64,000 nt of DNA from assembly GCA_902788555.1 (NCBI GenBank), contig CADAKQ010000001.1:1-64000 (forward strand). Direction: 5' to 3'. The position numbers were made by a program, and so were the translations under genes. Each line of letters starts with the position of its first letter. Position 1 is the stretch's first letter. Below, piece by piece: positions 7,707 to 18,562 of this stretch. The DNA comes from an uncultured Lachnospiraceae bacterium. Its GTDB lineage: Bacteria; Bacillota; Clostridia; Lachnospirales; Lachnospiraceae. The notes below the pieces were generated by a model. It ran no database searches and was not told the origin of the DNA. It saw nothing but the letters and a program-made list of their open reading frames with translations.

Positions 7707-10079
7707 ATGCTTGGTAAATTGATTAAATCTAATTTCAAAAAAGATTTTTCACATATGATAACATTTTTTCTGATCATGGTTCTTTCTGTTGTTTTGCTTC
7801 ACAGCGGAATTATGATTCTTATGGGGTATGGCAAGCTGTTTGATATAAAAAAGGAAGAATTAAACAGTGCAGACCTTATGGTGCAATATAATATGGAGCG
7901 TGATAGGTTTTTTGAATTGGAGGAGCTTATCGCATCCGCGGATTATATAGCTTCATATGAAAAAATCAATCCTATACAAAAGGAGTTTGTCAAGGAAGAT
8001 GAAGAGTATGACTCGGACAGCAAGGATGCATATGATACAAGCAGAGTTTATCTTCAATGTCTTCCGTACGGAGAATGGGGAGAGATAGAGGCTCCCGATT
8101 TTGTTGAGCTTTCCGAAAAGGAATATGATAATCCCATATACATTTCAATAAATGTAAATACCAATTTTTTTAAAGTAAATCTGGATGATGAGATTGAAGT
8201 AACAGTAGATGGCAGACCACGTACCTTTCATGTGGCAGGTATATTTCAGGGGATGTTATCTTCTTACGGCATAACCTATGTTGATTCGAAAACCTATAAC
8301 GAATGGTATAATGAACGCCAAAGCAGGCTTGATGGTTTTGAGGAGGAAGGATATTCGGTTTATGATTTCGGAATTATTTACATGAAGGTAAATGAGGGAA
8401 TAAAACCACAGGATGCAGCCGGAAGACTTACCAGAACCTTTAGTGAACACTATATCATGGCTTATGCCTGGGATGTTGATTCCTATATTACAGAGTCGGT
8501 TTATATGCAAAATATTGTTTCAGCGATACTCAGTCTGTTTGCGATAATCATAACAATTATTTCCATGATTATCATATACTTCAGAATATCCAACAGTATT
8601 GAGCAAAATATTGTCAATATGGGTGCGTTAAAGGCTCTCGGATATACCTCAAAGCAGATAAGGGTGTCCATGGTAATAGAATTTGCGGCAACTACATTTG
8701 CGGCAGTAGTAACAGGTATAGGACTTTCATATTTGATTATGCCGGTGATAGAAAATGGAATGAGAAGCTTCTGCGGACTGGTATGGGATTACAACTTTGA
8801 TTTTGCAGCAGCTTTAATTACAGCCTTAATAATAGTCGGAACGGTTATTGTAGTTTCTATGGCAAGTACCAAATCCATAACAAAGCTTGATCCGGTCCGG
8901 GCATTAAGATTCGGAGTTTCTTCAAAAAGCTTTAAGAAAAATCCTGCTCCGATTGAGAGAACGAGCGGACCGCTTACATGGATACTGGCTTTAAAATCAA
9001 TACTTAGAAATACTAAACAAAATATCCTGCTTTTTGTAATTATGCTTTCAATCGGTGCCGTTACAACCTTTGCAGCATATCTTACATACAATGTAATATT
9101 TGATATAACCAATCTTTACAGGATGTTAAACAGTGTTGCTCCGGATGTTGAACTGTCTATAGATGATGATAATGCCTTATATGAATTGAAAAATCTTCCT
9201 GAGGTGGAGTATATCTGGTGGATGAATTATGCTGAAATGACAGTAGAAGGATACTCGGTAACTGCAAGCATTACAGAGGATTGGAAAGATATACCGGAGG
9301 TAAATGTATATGAGGGAAGAGTGCCTGTCTATGATAATGAGATAACCATAGGTGGCGGACTTGCCGGTATAATAGGTGTAACCATAGGCGATGAGGTAAA
9401 TGTAAGCTATGGAGAGTTTGAAAGAAAATATATAATAACCGGACTTCAGCAGGGGGCACAAAATGATGGAAGGGATATATCCTTAAATATGGACGGTGCA
9501 AGACATCTTGGATATGAGTTTGATAAAACCAGTGTTGCTGCGCTTGTAAAAGGACATACCCTCGACAATTCAAACAAGCTTGTAGAAGATGCGGAGGATA
9601 TGTATGGCTATAAGCTATGGTCTTATGCCAATGCGATAGATGCTTTGGAGAATGGAGAAAACAGTATAGTAACGATAGCTGTTGCGATTGTTGCTATGCT
9701 GATAATAATCTCACTGCTGGTTATTATTCTATCCATGAATCTCCTTGTAAAGACCATAATAATTAAAAGACAAAGGGAGCTTGGAATTAAGAAGGCTATC
9801 GGTTTTTCCAGCAGTCAGCTTAGAATGGAGCTTGTTTTATCCATGATGCCGCAGATAACCATAGGTGGCATAGTCGGAGCGATAATCGGATGTAAGGGCT
9901 CAAACAATATGCTCACTATGATGCTTAATTCTCTTGGTATTATGAGATCCAACATGAAGGTCTTTCCTATGATGGGAATTGTTGCGGTAGTATTTGTGAC
10001 GATAGTATCATTTTTAATAATATGGATACTGTCGGCAAGGATTAAAAAGATATCGGCTTACTCGCTGATTACAGAATAG
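7707..10079 (+). CDS. ABC transporter permease, two FtsX domains
   Basis: 790-residue membrane protein. It has an N-terminal membrane helix (about 18-40), a large extracellular region (about 45-265), three helices at about 268-292, 318-345 and 363-390 (first FtsX domain, containing the NMGALKALGYT motif), a further helix near 435-460, a second extracellular region (about 465-645), and a second FtsX domain (about 650-785, with RELGIKKAIGFS). This duplicated design matches single-chain MacB-like permeases of Firmicutes, which work by mechanotransmission rather than by a classical channel. Partner of the ATPase just upstream; substrate unknown. Confidence 0.92.
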   Translation: MLGKLIKSNFKKDFSHMITFFLIMVLSVVLLHSGIMILMGYGKLFDIKKEELNSADLMVQYNMERDRFFELEELIASADYIASYEKINPIQKEFVKEDEEYDSDSKDAYDTSRVYLQCLPYGEWGEIEAPDFVELSEKEYDNPIYISINVNTNFFKVNLDDEIEVTVDGRPRTFHVAGIFQGMLSSYGITYVDSKTYNEWYNERQSRLDGFEEEGYSVYDFGIIYMKVNEGIKPQDAAGRLTRTFSEHYIMAYAWDVDSYITESVYMQNIVSAILSLFAIIITIISMIIIYFRISNSIEQNIVNMGALKALGYTSKQIRVSMVIEFAATTFAAVVTGIGLSYLIMPVIENGMRSFCGLVWDYNFDFAAALITALIIVGTVIVVSMASTKSITKLDPVRALRFGVSSKSFKKNPAPIERTSGPLTWILALKSILRNTKQNILLFVIMLSIGAVTTFAAYLTYNVIFDITNLYRMLNSVAPDVELSIDDDNALYELKNLPEVEYIWWMNYAEMTVEGYSVTASITEDWKDIPEVNVYEGRVPVYDNEITIGGGLAGIIGVTIGDEVNVSYGEFERKYIITGLQQGAQNDGRDISLNMDGARHLGYEFDKTSVAALVKGHTLDNSNKLVEDAEDMYGYKLWSYANAIDALENGENSIVTIAVAIVAMLIIISLLVIILSMNLLVKTIIIKRQRELGIKKAIGFSSSQLRMELVLSMMPQITIGGIVGAIIGCKGSNNMLTMMLNSLGIMRSNMKVFPMMGIVAVVFVTIVSFLIIWILSARIKKISAYSLITE

Positions 10080-10110
10080 AATATGCTGTTGGAGAAAGGA
10101 TGAAGGATGA

Positions 10111-10803
10111 ATGAAAACAAAAGAGATACAGGAAAGGTTATTTTCGCTTCAGGATAAAAAATTCAATGAATTCAATAAAAAGCTTATTCCGGGTATGGAG
10201 GATGATTATTTTATAGGAGTGAGAACACCGGCATTAAGAGCATTTGCAAAGGAAATATCAAAGGAAGAGGATACTCAAAGCTTTTTAAAGGAGCTTCCAC
10301 ACAAGTATTTCGATGAAAACCAGCTACACGGATTTATTATATCCGAGGAAAAGGAATTTAATTTGTGTGTAAAAAAGGTTGAAGAATTTCTTCCCTATAT
10401 AAATAATTGGGCGACCTGTGACCAGACCTCGCCAAAGGTATTTAAGAAGCATAAAAATGAGCTGTTACCGTACATAGAAAAGTGGATAAAATCAGAGCAC
10501 ACCTATACCATAAGATTTGCAATCGGTATGCTTATGCAGCATTATCTGGATGATGATTATGATGAAAAATATCCAAAGCTCGTAGCTGCGGTTCGTTCTG
10601 AGGAGTACTATATCAATATGATGATTGCATGGTATTTTGCCACGGCACTTGCAAAACAGTATGAAAGCATACTTCCTTATATCGAAGAAAAAAAGCTGGA
10701 TAACTGGACACACAATAAGGCAATCCAAAAGGCGTGTGAGAGCTATCGCATAACACCCGAGCAAAAGGAGTATTTGAAGACGCTTAAGATTAAAAAGAAA
10801 TAA
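10111..10803 (+). CDS. DNA alkylation repair protein (AlkD-like)
   Basis: A 230-aa all-helical HEAT-like-repeat protein of the AlkD family. AlkD-type enzymes remove bulky or positively charged alkylated bases by holding the DNA backbone rather than flipping the base. Family hallmarks are FIGVRTPALRAFAKEI (about 35-50), ELHGF-type DENQLHGFII, and NNWATCDQ (about 97-104), where the Trp and Asp lie in the DNA-contacting helices. Start at ATG with AAGGATG upstream. Only 13 bases separate it from the methyltransferase gene. Family is clear; substrate range is not. Confidence 0.85.
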   Translation: MKTKEIQERLFSLQDKKFNEFNKKLIPGMEDDYFIGVRTPALRAFAKEISKEEDTQSFLKELPHKYFDENQLHGFIISEEKEFNLCVKKVEEFLPYINNWATCDQTSPKVFKKHKNELLPYIEKWIKSEHTYTIRFAIGMLMQHYLDDDYDEKYPKLVAAVRSEEYYINMMIAWYFATALAKQYESILPYIEEKKLDNWTHNKAIQKACESYRITPEQKEYLKTLKIKKK

Positions 10804-10816
10804 GTGGAGAAATGAA

Positions 10817-11608
10817 ATGATAAGGAATGAAAAAATTGATGGCGGTAAGTCTTTTGATTGGGGAAAGACATCAGAGGATTATGCCAAGTACAGAGATATA
10901 TATCCGGATATATTCTATAAAAAAATAGCAGATAAAGGCCTATGTATAAACGGGCAGCAGGTTCTTGATATAGGAACCGGCACCGGAGTTCTACCGAGAA
11001 ATATGTATAAGTACGGTGCTAAATGGACGGGTACGGACATCTCCGAAAACCAAATTGCAGAGGCAAAGGCTATGGCTAAAGCAGCCGGTATGGATATAGA
11101 TTTTTTTACCTGTCCGGCAGAGGAGATAGATTTTCCTGAGAACACATTTGATGTAGTAACGGCGTGTCAGTGTATCTGGTATCCCGATCACAAAATACTC
11201 GCACCAAAGCTTGCAAAAATAATAAAGCCTGACGGTAAGTTCTTGATTTTATATATGGGATGGCTTCCGTTTGAAGATAAAATTGCAGGAAAGAGTGAAG
11301 AGATTATCTTAAAATACAGTCCGAATTGGTCAGGTGCGGGTGACACGGTTCATCCTGTATGGGTGCCTGATGAGTATGCGGATGATTTTGAAATAATTGA
11401 CCAAGAAGAAACCATGGTAAAAGTTCCGTTTACAAGAGAAAGCTGGAATGGACGTATGCGCGCGTGCAGAGGTGTGGGAGCATCGCTTTCCGAAGACAAG
11501 CTTAAAGAATGGAACAAGGAACACATGGCTATGCTTGAGAAAGAGGCACCGGAGAAATTTGAAGTACTTCATTATATATCGATAGCTGTTTTAAAAAATA
11601 AGAAATAA
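10817..11608 (+). CDS. Class I SAM-dependent methyltransferase
   Basis: 263 residues with the SAM-binding motif I VLDIGTGTGVLPRNM (about 48-62), an acidic motif II (TGTDISENQI), and motif III FDVVTACQCIWY (about 110-121). The C-terminal half (about 150-263) is a variable substrate-recognition region with a Trp-rich stretch. Closest in type to UbiE/Methyltransf_11 small-molecule methyltransferases. It follows the AlkD-like gene by 13 bases. The substrate cannot be told from sequence. Confidence 0.85.
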   Translation: MIRNEKIDGGKSFDWGKTSEDYAKYRDIYPDIFYKKIADKGLCINGQQVLDIGTGTGVLPRNMYKYGAKWTGTDISENQIAEAKAMAKAAGMDIDFFTCPAEEIDFPENTFDVVTACQCIWYPDHKILAPKLAKIIKPDGKFLILYMGWLPFEDKIAGKSEEIILKYSPNWSGAGDTVHPVWVPDEYADDFEIIDQEETMVKVPFTRESWNGRMRACRGVGASLSEDKLKEWNKEHMAMLEKEAPEKFEVLHYISIAVLKNKK

Positions 11609-11658
11609 TAGAGTTACTACCAAATATAGAAAAAAATATTTTTTTTTCCCACAAATGC

Positions 11659-11687
11659 TTGACAAAACTTATGCTTAGTGTTAGATT
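11659..11687 (+). promoter_or_regulatory. Vegetative promoter of the hrcA operon
   Basis: TTGACA (11659-11664), 17-bp spacer, TAGATT (11682-11687). The CIRCE operator begins 12 bases after the -10, which places it at the start of the transcript, where HrcA binding would block initiation. Confidence 0.75.
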
Positions 11688-11698
11688 ATGTCTTAGAG

Positions 11699-11725
11699 TT
11701 AGCACTCGAAAGATTTGAGTGCTAA
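11699..11725. promoter_or_regulatory. CIRCE operator (HrcA site)
   Basis: TTAGCACTC (11699-11707), 9-bp spacer, GAGTGCTAA (11717-11725): a perfect match to the CIRCE inverted repeat. HrcA encoded immediately downstream is the known repressor, so the operon is autoregulated and heat-inducible. Confidence 0.97.
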
Positions 11726-11750
11726 TAATAAAAGAGAAAAGGATGATTGA

Positions 11751-12783
11751 ATGGAGCTTGATGAACGTAAGAAGACAATTCTTAAATTAATTATAGCGAC
11801 ATACCTTGAAACAGGCGAGCCGGTTGGTTCAAGAACCATTTCCAAGTTCAATGATTTGAACTTAAGCTCGGCAACCATCAGAAATGAGATGGCGGATTTG
11901 GAGGAGCTTGGATATATAGTTCAGCCACATACGTCAGCAGGAAGAATACCGACCGATAAGGGCTACAGATTTTATGTAGATAACCTTATGGAAGAAAAGG
12001 AAGAGGCAGAAGTTGAAAAGAGCACATTGCTTGAAAGAGTTGATCGTATGGAGCTTTTGTTAAAGCAGGTTGCCAAGGTTTTGGCATATAATACCAATTA
12101 TGCAACCCTGGTTACAGCTCCGAAGTATAGGAAGACGATTAAATTCATACAACTTTCCAAGGTCGATGAAGAAACACTTTTGGCGGTTATTGTTGTCGAG
12201 GGCAATCTGATTAAAAATCAGATAATACCGATAGATACAATTCTTGATAATGAAGATGTGCTGAAGTTTAACATTTTGCTTAACACATTTTTACAGGGAG
12301 CTTCTTTGGAAGATATCAATCTGGAAATGATAAATGCCATGAAGAAGCAATCCGGTGAGTATAGTGTTATACTTGATCAGATATTTCAGGGAATTGTTGA
12401 TGCCGTAAATGAAGCAAATGAACTTGAAATATATACAAGTGGTGCAACAAATATATTAAAGTATCCGGAGATAGGAGATATAAGCAAGACCAGTGAGCTT
12501 CTTGAAAAGTTTGAGGATAAAGAGGAGCTTTCACATCTGCTTGAGGAAACGACGGGAAATAAAGATGATTCCCATTATATACAGGTTTATATAGGAGAGG
12601 AAAATCCGGTACAAAATATGGAGGATTGCTCGATAGTAACGGCAACCTACAAGATGCCGGAAGGAGCAACAGGAACCATCGGTATAGTCGGTCCGAAAAG
12701 AATGGATTATAAAAAGGTTGTGAGTACACTTAAAAACTTAACCATTGAGTTGGATGATATATTTAGCAAACGCAAAGGGGTGA

Positions 12784-12797
<14 letters not shown>
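11751..12797 (+). CDS. hrcA: Heat-inducible transcription repressor HrcA
   Basis: 348-aa repressor of class I heat-shock genes. An N-terminal winged helix (about 1-75) includes LDERKKTILKLII, ETGEPVGSRTIS and the recognition region SSATIRNEMADLEELGYI, followed by QPHTSAGRIPTDKGYRFYVD. The C-terminal GAF-like domain (about 100-340) mediates dimerisation and GroEL sensing. The CIRCE site is 26 bases upstream of the start. It overlaps grpE at the 3' end, indicating coupled translation. Confidence 0.98.
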
Positions 12798-15370
<2,573 letters not shown>

Positions 15371-15384
15371 TAAGGGTGAGTGTG

Positions 15385-16548
15385 ATGGCTGAAAAAAGAG
15401 ATTATTATGAGGTGCTTGGCGTTGACAAGAACGTATCAGAGGCGGATTTAAAAAAGGCATATAGAAAAGTTGCTAAGAAATATCACCCTGATACCAATCC
15501 GGGTGACGCAGAAGCAGAAGAAAAATTTAAAGAAGCAGCCGAAGCTTACGCAGTATTATCAGATCCTGAAAAGAAGGCTAAGTATGACCAGTTCGGTCAT
15601 GCCGCCTTTGAACAGGGAGGCGGTCCGGGAGGATTTGGCGGATTTGATTTTGCTGATATGGGCGATATATTCGGCGATATATTTGGTGACTTCTTTGGCG
15701 GAGGAGCAAGACGTAGTCAGTCAAACGGACCTGTAAAGGGTGCAAATATCAAGACTACTGTAAGAGTTTCATTTGAAGAAGCAGTATTTGGTACGCAGGA
15801 GGAACTCGAGCTTCCTCTTAAGGACGAGTGTGATGTATGTAAGGGAACAGGTTCACAGCCGGGTCATCAGCCTGAGACCTGTTCAAAGTGTGGCGGAAAG
15901 GGACAGGTTACTTTTACCCAACAGTCACTTTTTGGTATGGCAAGAACCGTACAGACTTGTCCGGATTGTGGCGGTACCGGTAAGATTATCAAGTATAAGT
16001 GTAGCAACTGTGCAGGAACAGGATATGTTAAGAGCAAGAAGAAGATTCAGGTTGCAGTACCTGCCGGTATAGATAACGGACAGAGCATACGTATCCGTGA
16101 AAAAGGTGAGCCGGGTATAAATGGCGGTGGTCGTGGTGATCTTCTCGTTACAGTACTTGTAGACAGACATCCGACCTTCCAGCGTCAGGAATACGATCTT
16201 TACTCATCAGAGCCTATAAGCTTTACTCAGGCAGCTCTTGGCGGAAAGATAACTGTTAATACAATTGATGGACCTTATGATATAGATATCAAGCCGGGTA
16301 CTCAGACTGATACCAAGATTAAGCTTAAGGGAAAGGGTGTTCCTACTCTTAGAAATAAGAATGTAAGAGGAGACCATTACGTAACACTTATCGTACAGGT
16401 ACCGGATAAGCTTACTGAGGAACAAAAGTCATTGCTTAATCAGTATGCCAATACTACTACCGTAAATGCAAGGTCTTCAACAGACTCAGCAGGCGGCTTT
16501 AGCTTTGGCGACCATAAGAAGAAAAAAGGATTTAAAAAAGGATTTTAA
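15385..16548 (+). CDS. dnaJ: Chaperone DnaJ (Hsp40)
   Basis: DnaK co-chaperone, type I. J domain (about 1-70) with the HPD motif in [10 protein letters not shown], Gly/Phe-rich linker (about 75-120), four zinc-binding CxxCxGxG-type motifs ([32 protein letters not shown]), then two C-terminal beta domains. A GTG codon at 15376 is in frame, but ATG at 15385 gives the usual [12 protein letters not shown] start with AAGGGTG correctly spaced, so I use that (387 aa). Last heat-shock gene of the operon. Confidence 0.98.
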   Translation: MAEKRDYYEVLGVDKNVSEADLKKAYRKVAKKYHPDTNPGDAEAEEKFKEAAEAYAVLSDPEKKAKYDQFGHAAFEQGGGPGGFGGFDFADMGDIFGDIFGDFFGGGARRSQSNGPVKGANIKTTVRVSFEEAVFGTQEELELPLKDECDVCKGTGSQPGHQPETCSKCGGKGQVTFTQQSLFGMARTVQTCPDCGGTGKIIKYKCSNCAGTGYVKSKKKIQVAVPAGIDNGQSIRIREKGEPGINGGGRGDLLVTVLVDRHPTFQRQEYDLYSSEPISFTQAALGGKITVNTIDGPYDIDIKPGTQTDTKIKLKGKGVPTLRNKNVRGDHYVTLIVQVPDKLTEEQKSLLNQYANTTTVNARSSTDSAGGFSFGDHKKKKGFKKGF

Positions 16549-16554
16549 AATATT

Positions 16555-17526
16555 ATGATGTGGACAAAATTAACAATCGAGACAACCGTAGATGCGGTTG
16601 ATATCTTAAGCGTTTTCCTTGATGAAAAGGGCGTAGAAGGTATTATGATTGAAGATAATGTTCCACTTACAGAGGAAGATAAAAAGGCTATGTTTGTTGA
16701 CATTCCTCTTGTTGAGGGAGAGAATGACGGAACTGCAAAGGTTTCGTGCTTCATCGACACAAGCTTTGATATTGACACACTTAAGGCGGATATAGTTGCA
16801 GAACTTACCCGCCTTAGTGCGTTTATGCCTGTAGGTACCATGAACATTACTTTATCAAATACCGAGGACAAGGATTGGATAAATAACTGGAAGCAGTTTT
16901 TTAAACCGTTCAGAATCTATGACAATATAGTTATCAAGCCTACCTGGGAGGAGCTTGAAGACGTAAATGAGGATGATATCGTCGTTGAAATCGATCCGGG
17001 CATAGCTTTCGGTACCGGCTCACATGAGACAACCAAGTTATGTATCGGTCAGCTAAAGAAGTATCTTAAGGACGGTAATTCCGTATTTGATGTGGGTTCG
17101 GGAAGCGGAATCCTATCCATAATAAGTGTATTTCTTGGTGCCGGCTTTGTACATGGCATGGATATAGATGAGATTGCTGTTAAGGCAAGCATTGAAAACC
17201 AAGAGGTCAATAAAATAGGTGAGGACAAGCTTAAGTTTACCTGCGGAAATCTGCTTGATAGCACAACAGGTAGTGAAGATATCGAAAAGGCTATAGAGAT
17301 TAATGGTGGCAATAAGTATGACATAGTGGTTGCCAATATATTGGCTGATGTAATCATTCCTTTATCCGGTGTGGTAAGACCGCTTATCAAAGAGGATGGA
17401 TTATTTATTACTTCGGGAATCATTGATATGAAGGAAGAGCAGGTTAAGACTGCGCTTATCGAAAACGGATTTACCATAGTGGACATTGTTCATATGAACG
17501 ACTGGGTGTCAATTATAGCTAAATAA
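16555..17526 (+). CDS. prmA: Ribosomal protein L11 methyltransferase
   Basis: Methylates the N-terminus and lysines of ribosomal protein L11 using SAM. 323 aa: an N-terminal substrate-binding domain (about 1-115, starting MMWTKLTIET), then the methyltransferase core with EIDPGIAFGTGSHETT (about 148-163), VFDVGSGSGIL (about 180-190) and VVANILADVI (about 260-269, NILA being the NPPY-equivalent). It starts 6 bases after dnaJ, the common Firmicutes arrangement. rsmE, which often follows prmA in Clostridia, is absent here and the type I TA array follows instead. Confidence 0.96.
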   Translation: MMWTKLTIETTVDAVDILSVFLDEKGVEGIMIEDNVPLTEEDKKAMFVDIPLVEGENDGTAKVSCFIDTSFDIDTLKADIVAELTRLSAFMPVGTMNITLSNTEDKDWINNWKQFFKPFRIYDNIVIKPTWEELEDVNEDDIVVEIDPGIAFGTGSHETTKLCIGQLKKYLKDGNSVFDVGSGSGILSIISVFLGAGFVHGMDIDEIAVKASIENQEVNKIGEDKLKFTCGNLLDSTTGSEDIEKAIEINGGNKYDIVVANILADVIIPLSGVVRPLIKEDGLFITSGIIDMKEEQVKTALIENGFTIVDIVHMNDWVSIIAK

Positions 17527-17530
17527 TGGT

Positions 17531-17701
17531 GAGTATGGGGCGGTCAGATGGAAAGGTATGGCTGTCTGAATTTGTTAGGTGCTTTGATAGTGCACGGTAT
17601 ATATAAGGTCTTTAAAGACCTATATATACCTTCGCACTAATTTAGACTTTTGAAATTCAGACCAGCCATATCACCATCTGACCGCCATGCTGCGCATACT
17701 C
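17531..17701. repeat. Long imperfect nested hairpin after prmA
   Basis: GAGTATG/CATACTC, GGCGGTCAGATGG/CCATCTGACCGCC and GTCTGAATTT/AAATTCAGAC form successive paired blocks of a hairpin about 170 nt long. The apex is a second strong stem (GGTATATATAAGGTC with GACCTATATATACC around TTTAAA). The TTAGGTGCTTTGATA block next to the apex resembles one end of the 45-nt cores at 4.2 and 4.8 kb. No coding potential. It may end the hrcA-prmA transcript or be a non-autonomous palindromic element. Confidence 0.55.
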
Positions 17702-17709
17702 TTTTTTAT

Positions 17710-17738
17710 TTGACAAAAGCATATTTCTTGCATATAAT
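17710..17738 (+). promoter_or_regulatory. Perfect promoter of orphan antitoxin RNA A
   Basis: TTGACA (17710-17715), 17-bp spacer, TATAAT (17733-17738): full consensus at the optimal spacing. The bases after the -10, GTACTTAAC, are also found after the -10 of RNAs B and C. Confidence 0.9.
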
Positions 17739-17744
17739 GTACTT

Positions 17745-17840
17745 AACAAGAGAGCCGAACGCTGGGGTGCGTCCAGCCGCCGGCAATTGAGTTACTTAAA
17801 AAATAGCACCTAGCTTGTCAGGCAGAGGGTGCTATTTTTT
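17745..17840 (+). ncRNA. Orphan type I antitoxin-like RNA (copy A)
   Basis: Short RNA predicted from a perfect promoter to a terminator at 17798-17840. Its 5' part (AAGAGAGCCGAACGCTGGGG) is identical to RNA C at 18467, and a GCTGG...CCAGC hairpin follows. No toxin gene faces it: read on the - strand, its terminator keeps only what looks like the last codons of a toxin (KDKK-stop) and then runs straight into the promoter region of copy B. I infer a module whose toxin has been deleted, leaving an RNA that could still act on toxin C. Confidence 0.65.
17798..17840. terminator. Bidirectional terminator of RNA A
   Basis: AAAAAATAGCACC (17798-17810) pairs with GGTGCTATTTTTT (17828-17840). The A-run on one side and T-run on the other let it work on both strands, as expected for a module in which toxin and antitoxin transcripts converge. 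Confidence 0.85.
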
Positions 17841-17854
17841 ATCCTTTGTTTTAT

Positions 17855-17883
17855 TTGACAAAAGTATATTCAAATCATATAAT
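17855..17883 (+). promoter_or_regulatory. Perfect promoter of antitoxin RNA B
   Basis: TTGACA (17855-17860), 17-bp spacer, TATAAT (17878-17883), again full consensus. It starts only 14 bases after the terminator of copy A. Confidence 0.9.
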
Positions 17884-17889
17884 GTACTT

Positions 17890-17987
17890 AACAAGACAGC
17901 CGAGCGGTGATTGCGACTCACCCGTTTTGGCGAATTAAAGCTAAAGAAATAGCCGTTTATCCAACCAAGACAGGACGGCTATTTCTT
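17890..17987 (+). ncRNA. Type I antitoxin-like RNA B
   Basis: Predicted RNA of about 100 nt from the promoter at 17855-17883 to the terminator at 17944-17987. It contains the shared leader motif AGCCGA and a GGTGA...TCACC hairpin (about 17906-17921). It converges with the toxin B transcript and overlaps that toxin's 3' end and terminator, so the two RNAs are complementary there. The segment CTCACCCGTT also occurs in the toxin B leader. The role is inferred from architecture. Confidence 0.7.
17944..17987. terminator. Shared bidirectional terminator of module B
   Basis: AAGAAATAGCCGT (17944-17956) pairs with ACGGCTATTTCTT (17975-17987). The toxin B stop codon lies inside the right arm, so both the antitoxin RNA (+) and the toxin mRNA (-) should end here. 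Confidence 0.8.
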
Positions 17988-18068
17988 ATTTTCTTTAGAT
18001 AACTTTATGTAATCAACAATAAGCTTTAAAGCATTAAGTATGACCATTAGGGTTTCGTAAATACTCAT
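17979..18068 (-). CDS. Holin-like type I toxin peptide B, 29 aa
   Basis: A 29-residue peptide starting MSIYETLMVILNALK: short polar start with Tyr, one predicted membrane helix (about 5-22) and a basic tail ending KENKK. This matches the plan of Firmicutes putative holin-like toxins, the membrane-acting peptides of type I TA modules. AAAGGGG lies about 10 bases before the ATG. The 5' leader is about 64 nt, the same as for toxin C. The stop codon is embedded in the shared terminator. It has the same length as toxin C but a different sequence. It faces antitoxin RNA B. Too short for usual ORF callers; function inferred. Confidence 0.7.
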   Translation of the reverse strand: MSIYETLMVILNALKLIVDYIKLSKENKK

Positions 18069-18138
18069 AAGCCTCAACCCCTTTCTGCAAGACTCAGAAC
18101 GGGTGAGGAAGCACGCCCTCGGCTGCCCGGTTAAGTAC

Positions 18139-18144
18139 ACTGTA
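18139..18144 (-). promoter_or_regulatory. Probable -10 of toxin B
   Basis: TACAGT on the - strand, followed by GTACTTAACC, the same initial-transcribed motif as the antitoxin promoters. No good -35 is visible, so toxin B transcription may be weak or come partly by read-through from the XRE gene ending 6 bases upstream. Confidence 0.5.
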
Positions 18145-18149
18145 TTTAA

Positions 18150-18413
18150 TTAAATAAATTCGATCTTTACTTTCTTACCCATAGCATGAGCTAACTGCTT
18201 TATAGTTTCGATAGTAGGAACGCAGCTTCCGTTTTCTATACGACTTATATTTGATTGGCGTATACCTGATTTTTCGGAAAGCTGTTTTTGTGTCAAGTTA
18301 CATTCTAATCTCGAATATATAAGAAGCTTTTTGATTTGTTCTTCTAATTCAAAATTATTATCTTGATTTTCTATTAATTCTCCATTTGATAAAAGTAAAT
18401 CTGTTTTTTGCAT
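18150..18413 (-). CDS. XRE-family helix-turn-helix regulator, 87 aa
   Basis: A small DNA-binding protein with a Cro/CI-type HTH (about 30-82): NLTQKQLSEKSGIRQSNISRIENG followed by CVPTIETIKQLAHAMGKKV. This is the layout of HigA-like antitoxins and orphan XRE regulators; no HigB/RelE partner is adjacent. AAGGAG precedes the ATG. The gene sits between the two complete type I modules, reading toward toxin B, with its start region back-to-back with the antitoxin C promoter. A - strand TATAAT about 33 bases before the start may be its -10. It could control one or both modules, but that is inference. Confidence 0.85.
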   Translation of the reverse strand: MQKTDLLLSNGELIENQDNNFELEEQIKKLLIYSRLECNLTQKQLSEKSGIRQSNISRIENGSCVPTIETIKQLAHAMGKKVKIEFI

Positions 18414-18431
18414 GTTTATTCTCCTTTTTGA

Positions 18432-18460
18432 TTGACAAAATTATATTTGTTGCATATAAT
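18432..18460 (+). promoter_or_regulatory. Perfect promoter of antitoxin RNA C
   Basis: TTGACA (18432-18437), 17-bp spacer, TATAAT (18455-18460). Third full-consensus promoter of the array. It overlaps the divergent control region of the XRE gene. Confidence 0.9.
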
Positions 18461-18466
18461 GTACTT

Positions 18467-18562
18467 AACAAGAGAGCCGAACGCTGGGGCATGTCCAGCC
18501 GCTGGCAAAAAATGTTGTTAAAAAATAGCACCGACCGTTGCTGGCAGAGGGTGCTATTTTTT
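18467..18562 (+). ncRNA. Type I antitoxin-like RNA C
   Basis: Predicted RNA of about 96 nt, with leader AAGAGAGCCGAACGCTGGGG, a CTGG...CCAG hairpin and the terminator 18520-18562. It converges on the toxin C gene and covers its last three codons and terminator. It is close in sequence to orphan RNA A, differing mainly in the linker before the terminator and in the terminator loop. Confidence 0.72.
18520..18562. terminator. Shared bidirectional terminator of module C
   Basis: AAAAAATAGCACC (18520-18532) pairs with GGTGCTATTTTTT (18550-18562). The arms are identical to those of the module A terminator. The toxin C stop codon is in the right arm. Confidence 0.88.
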
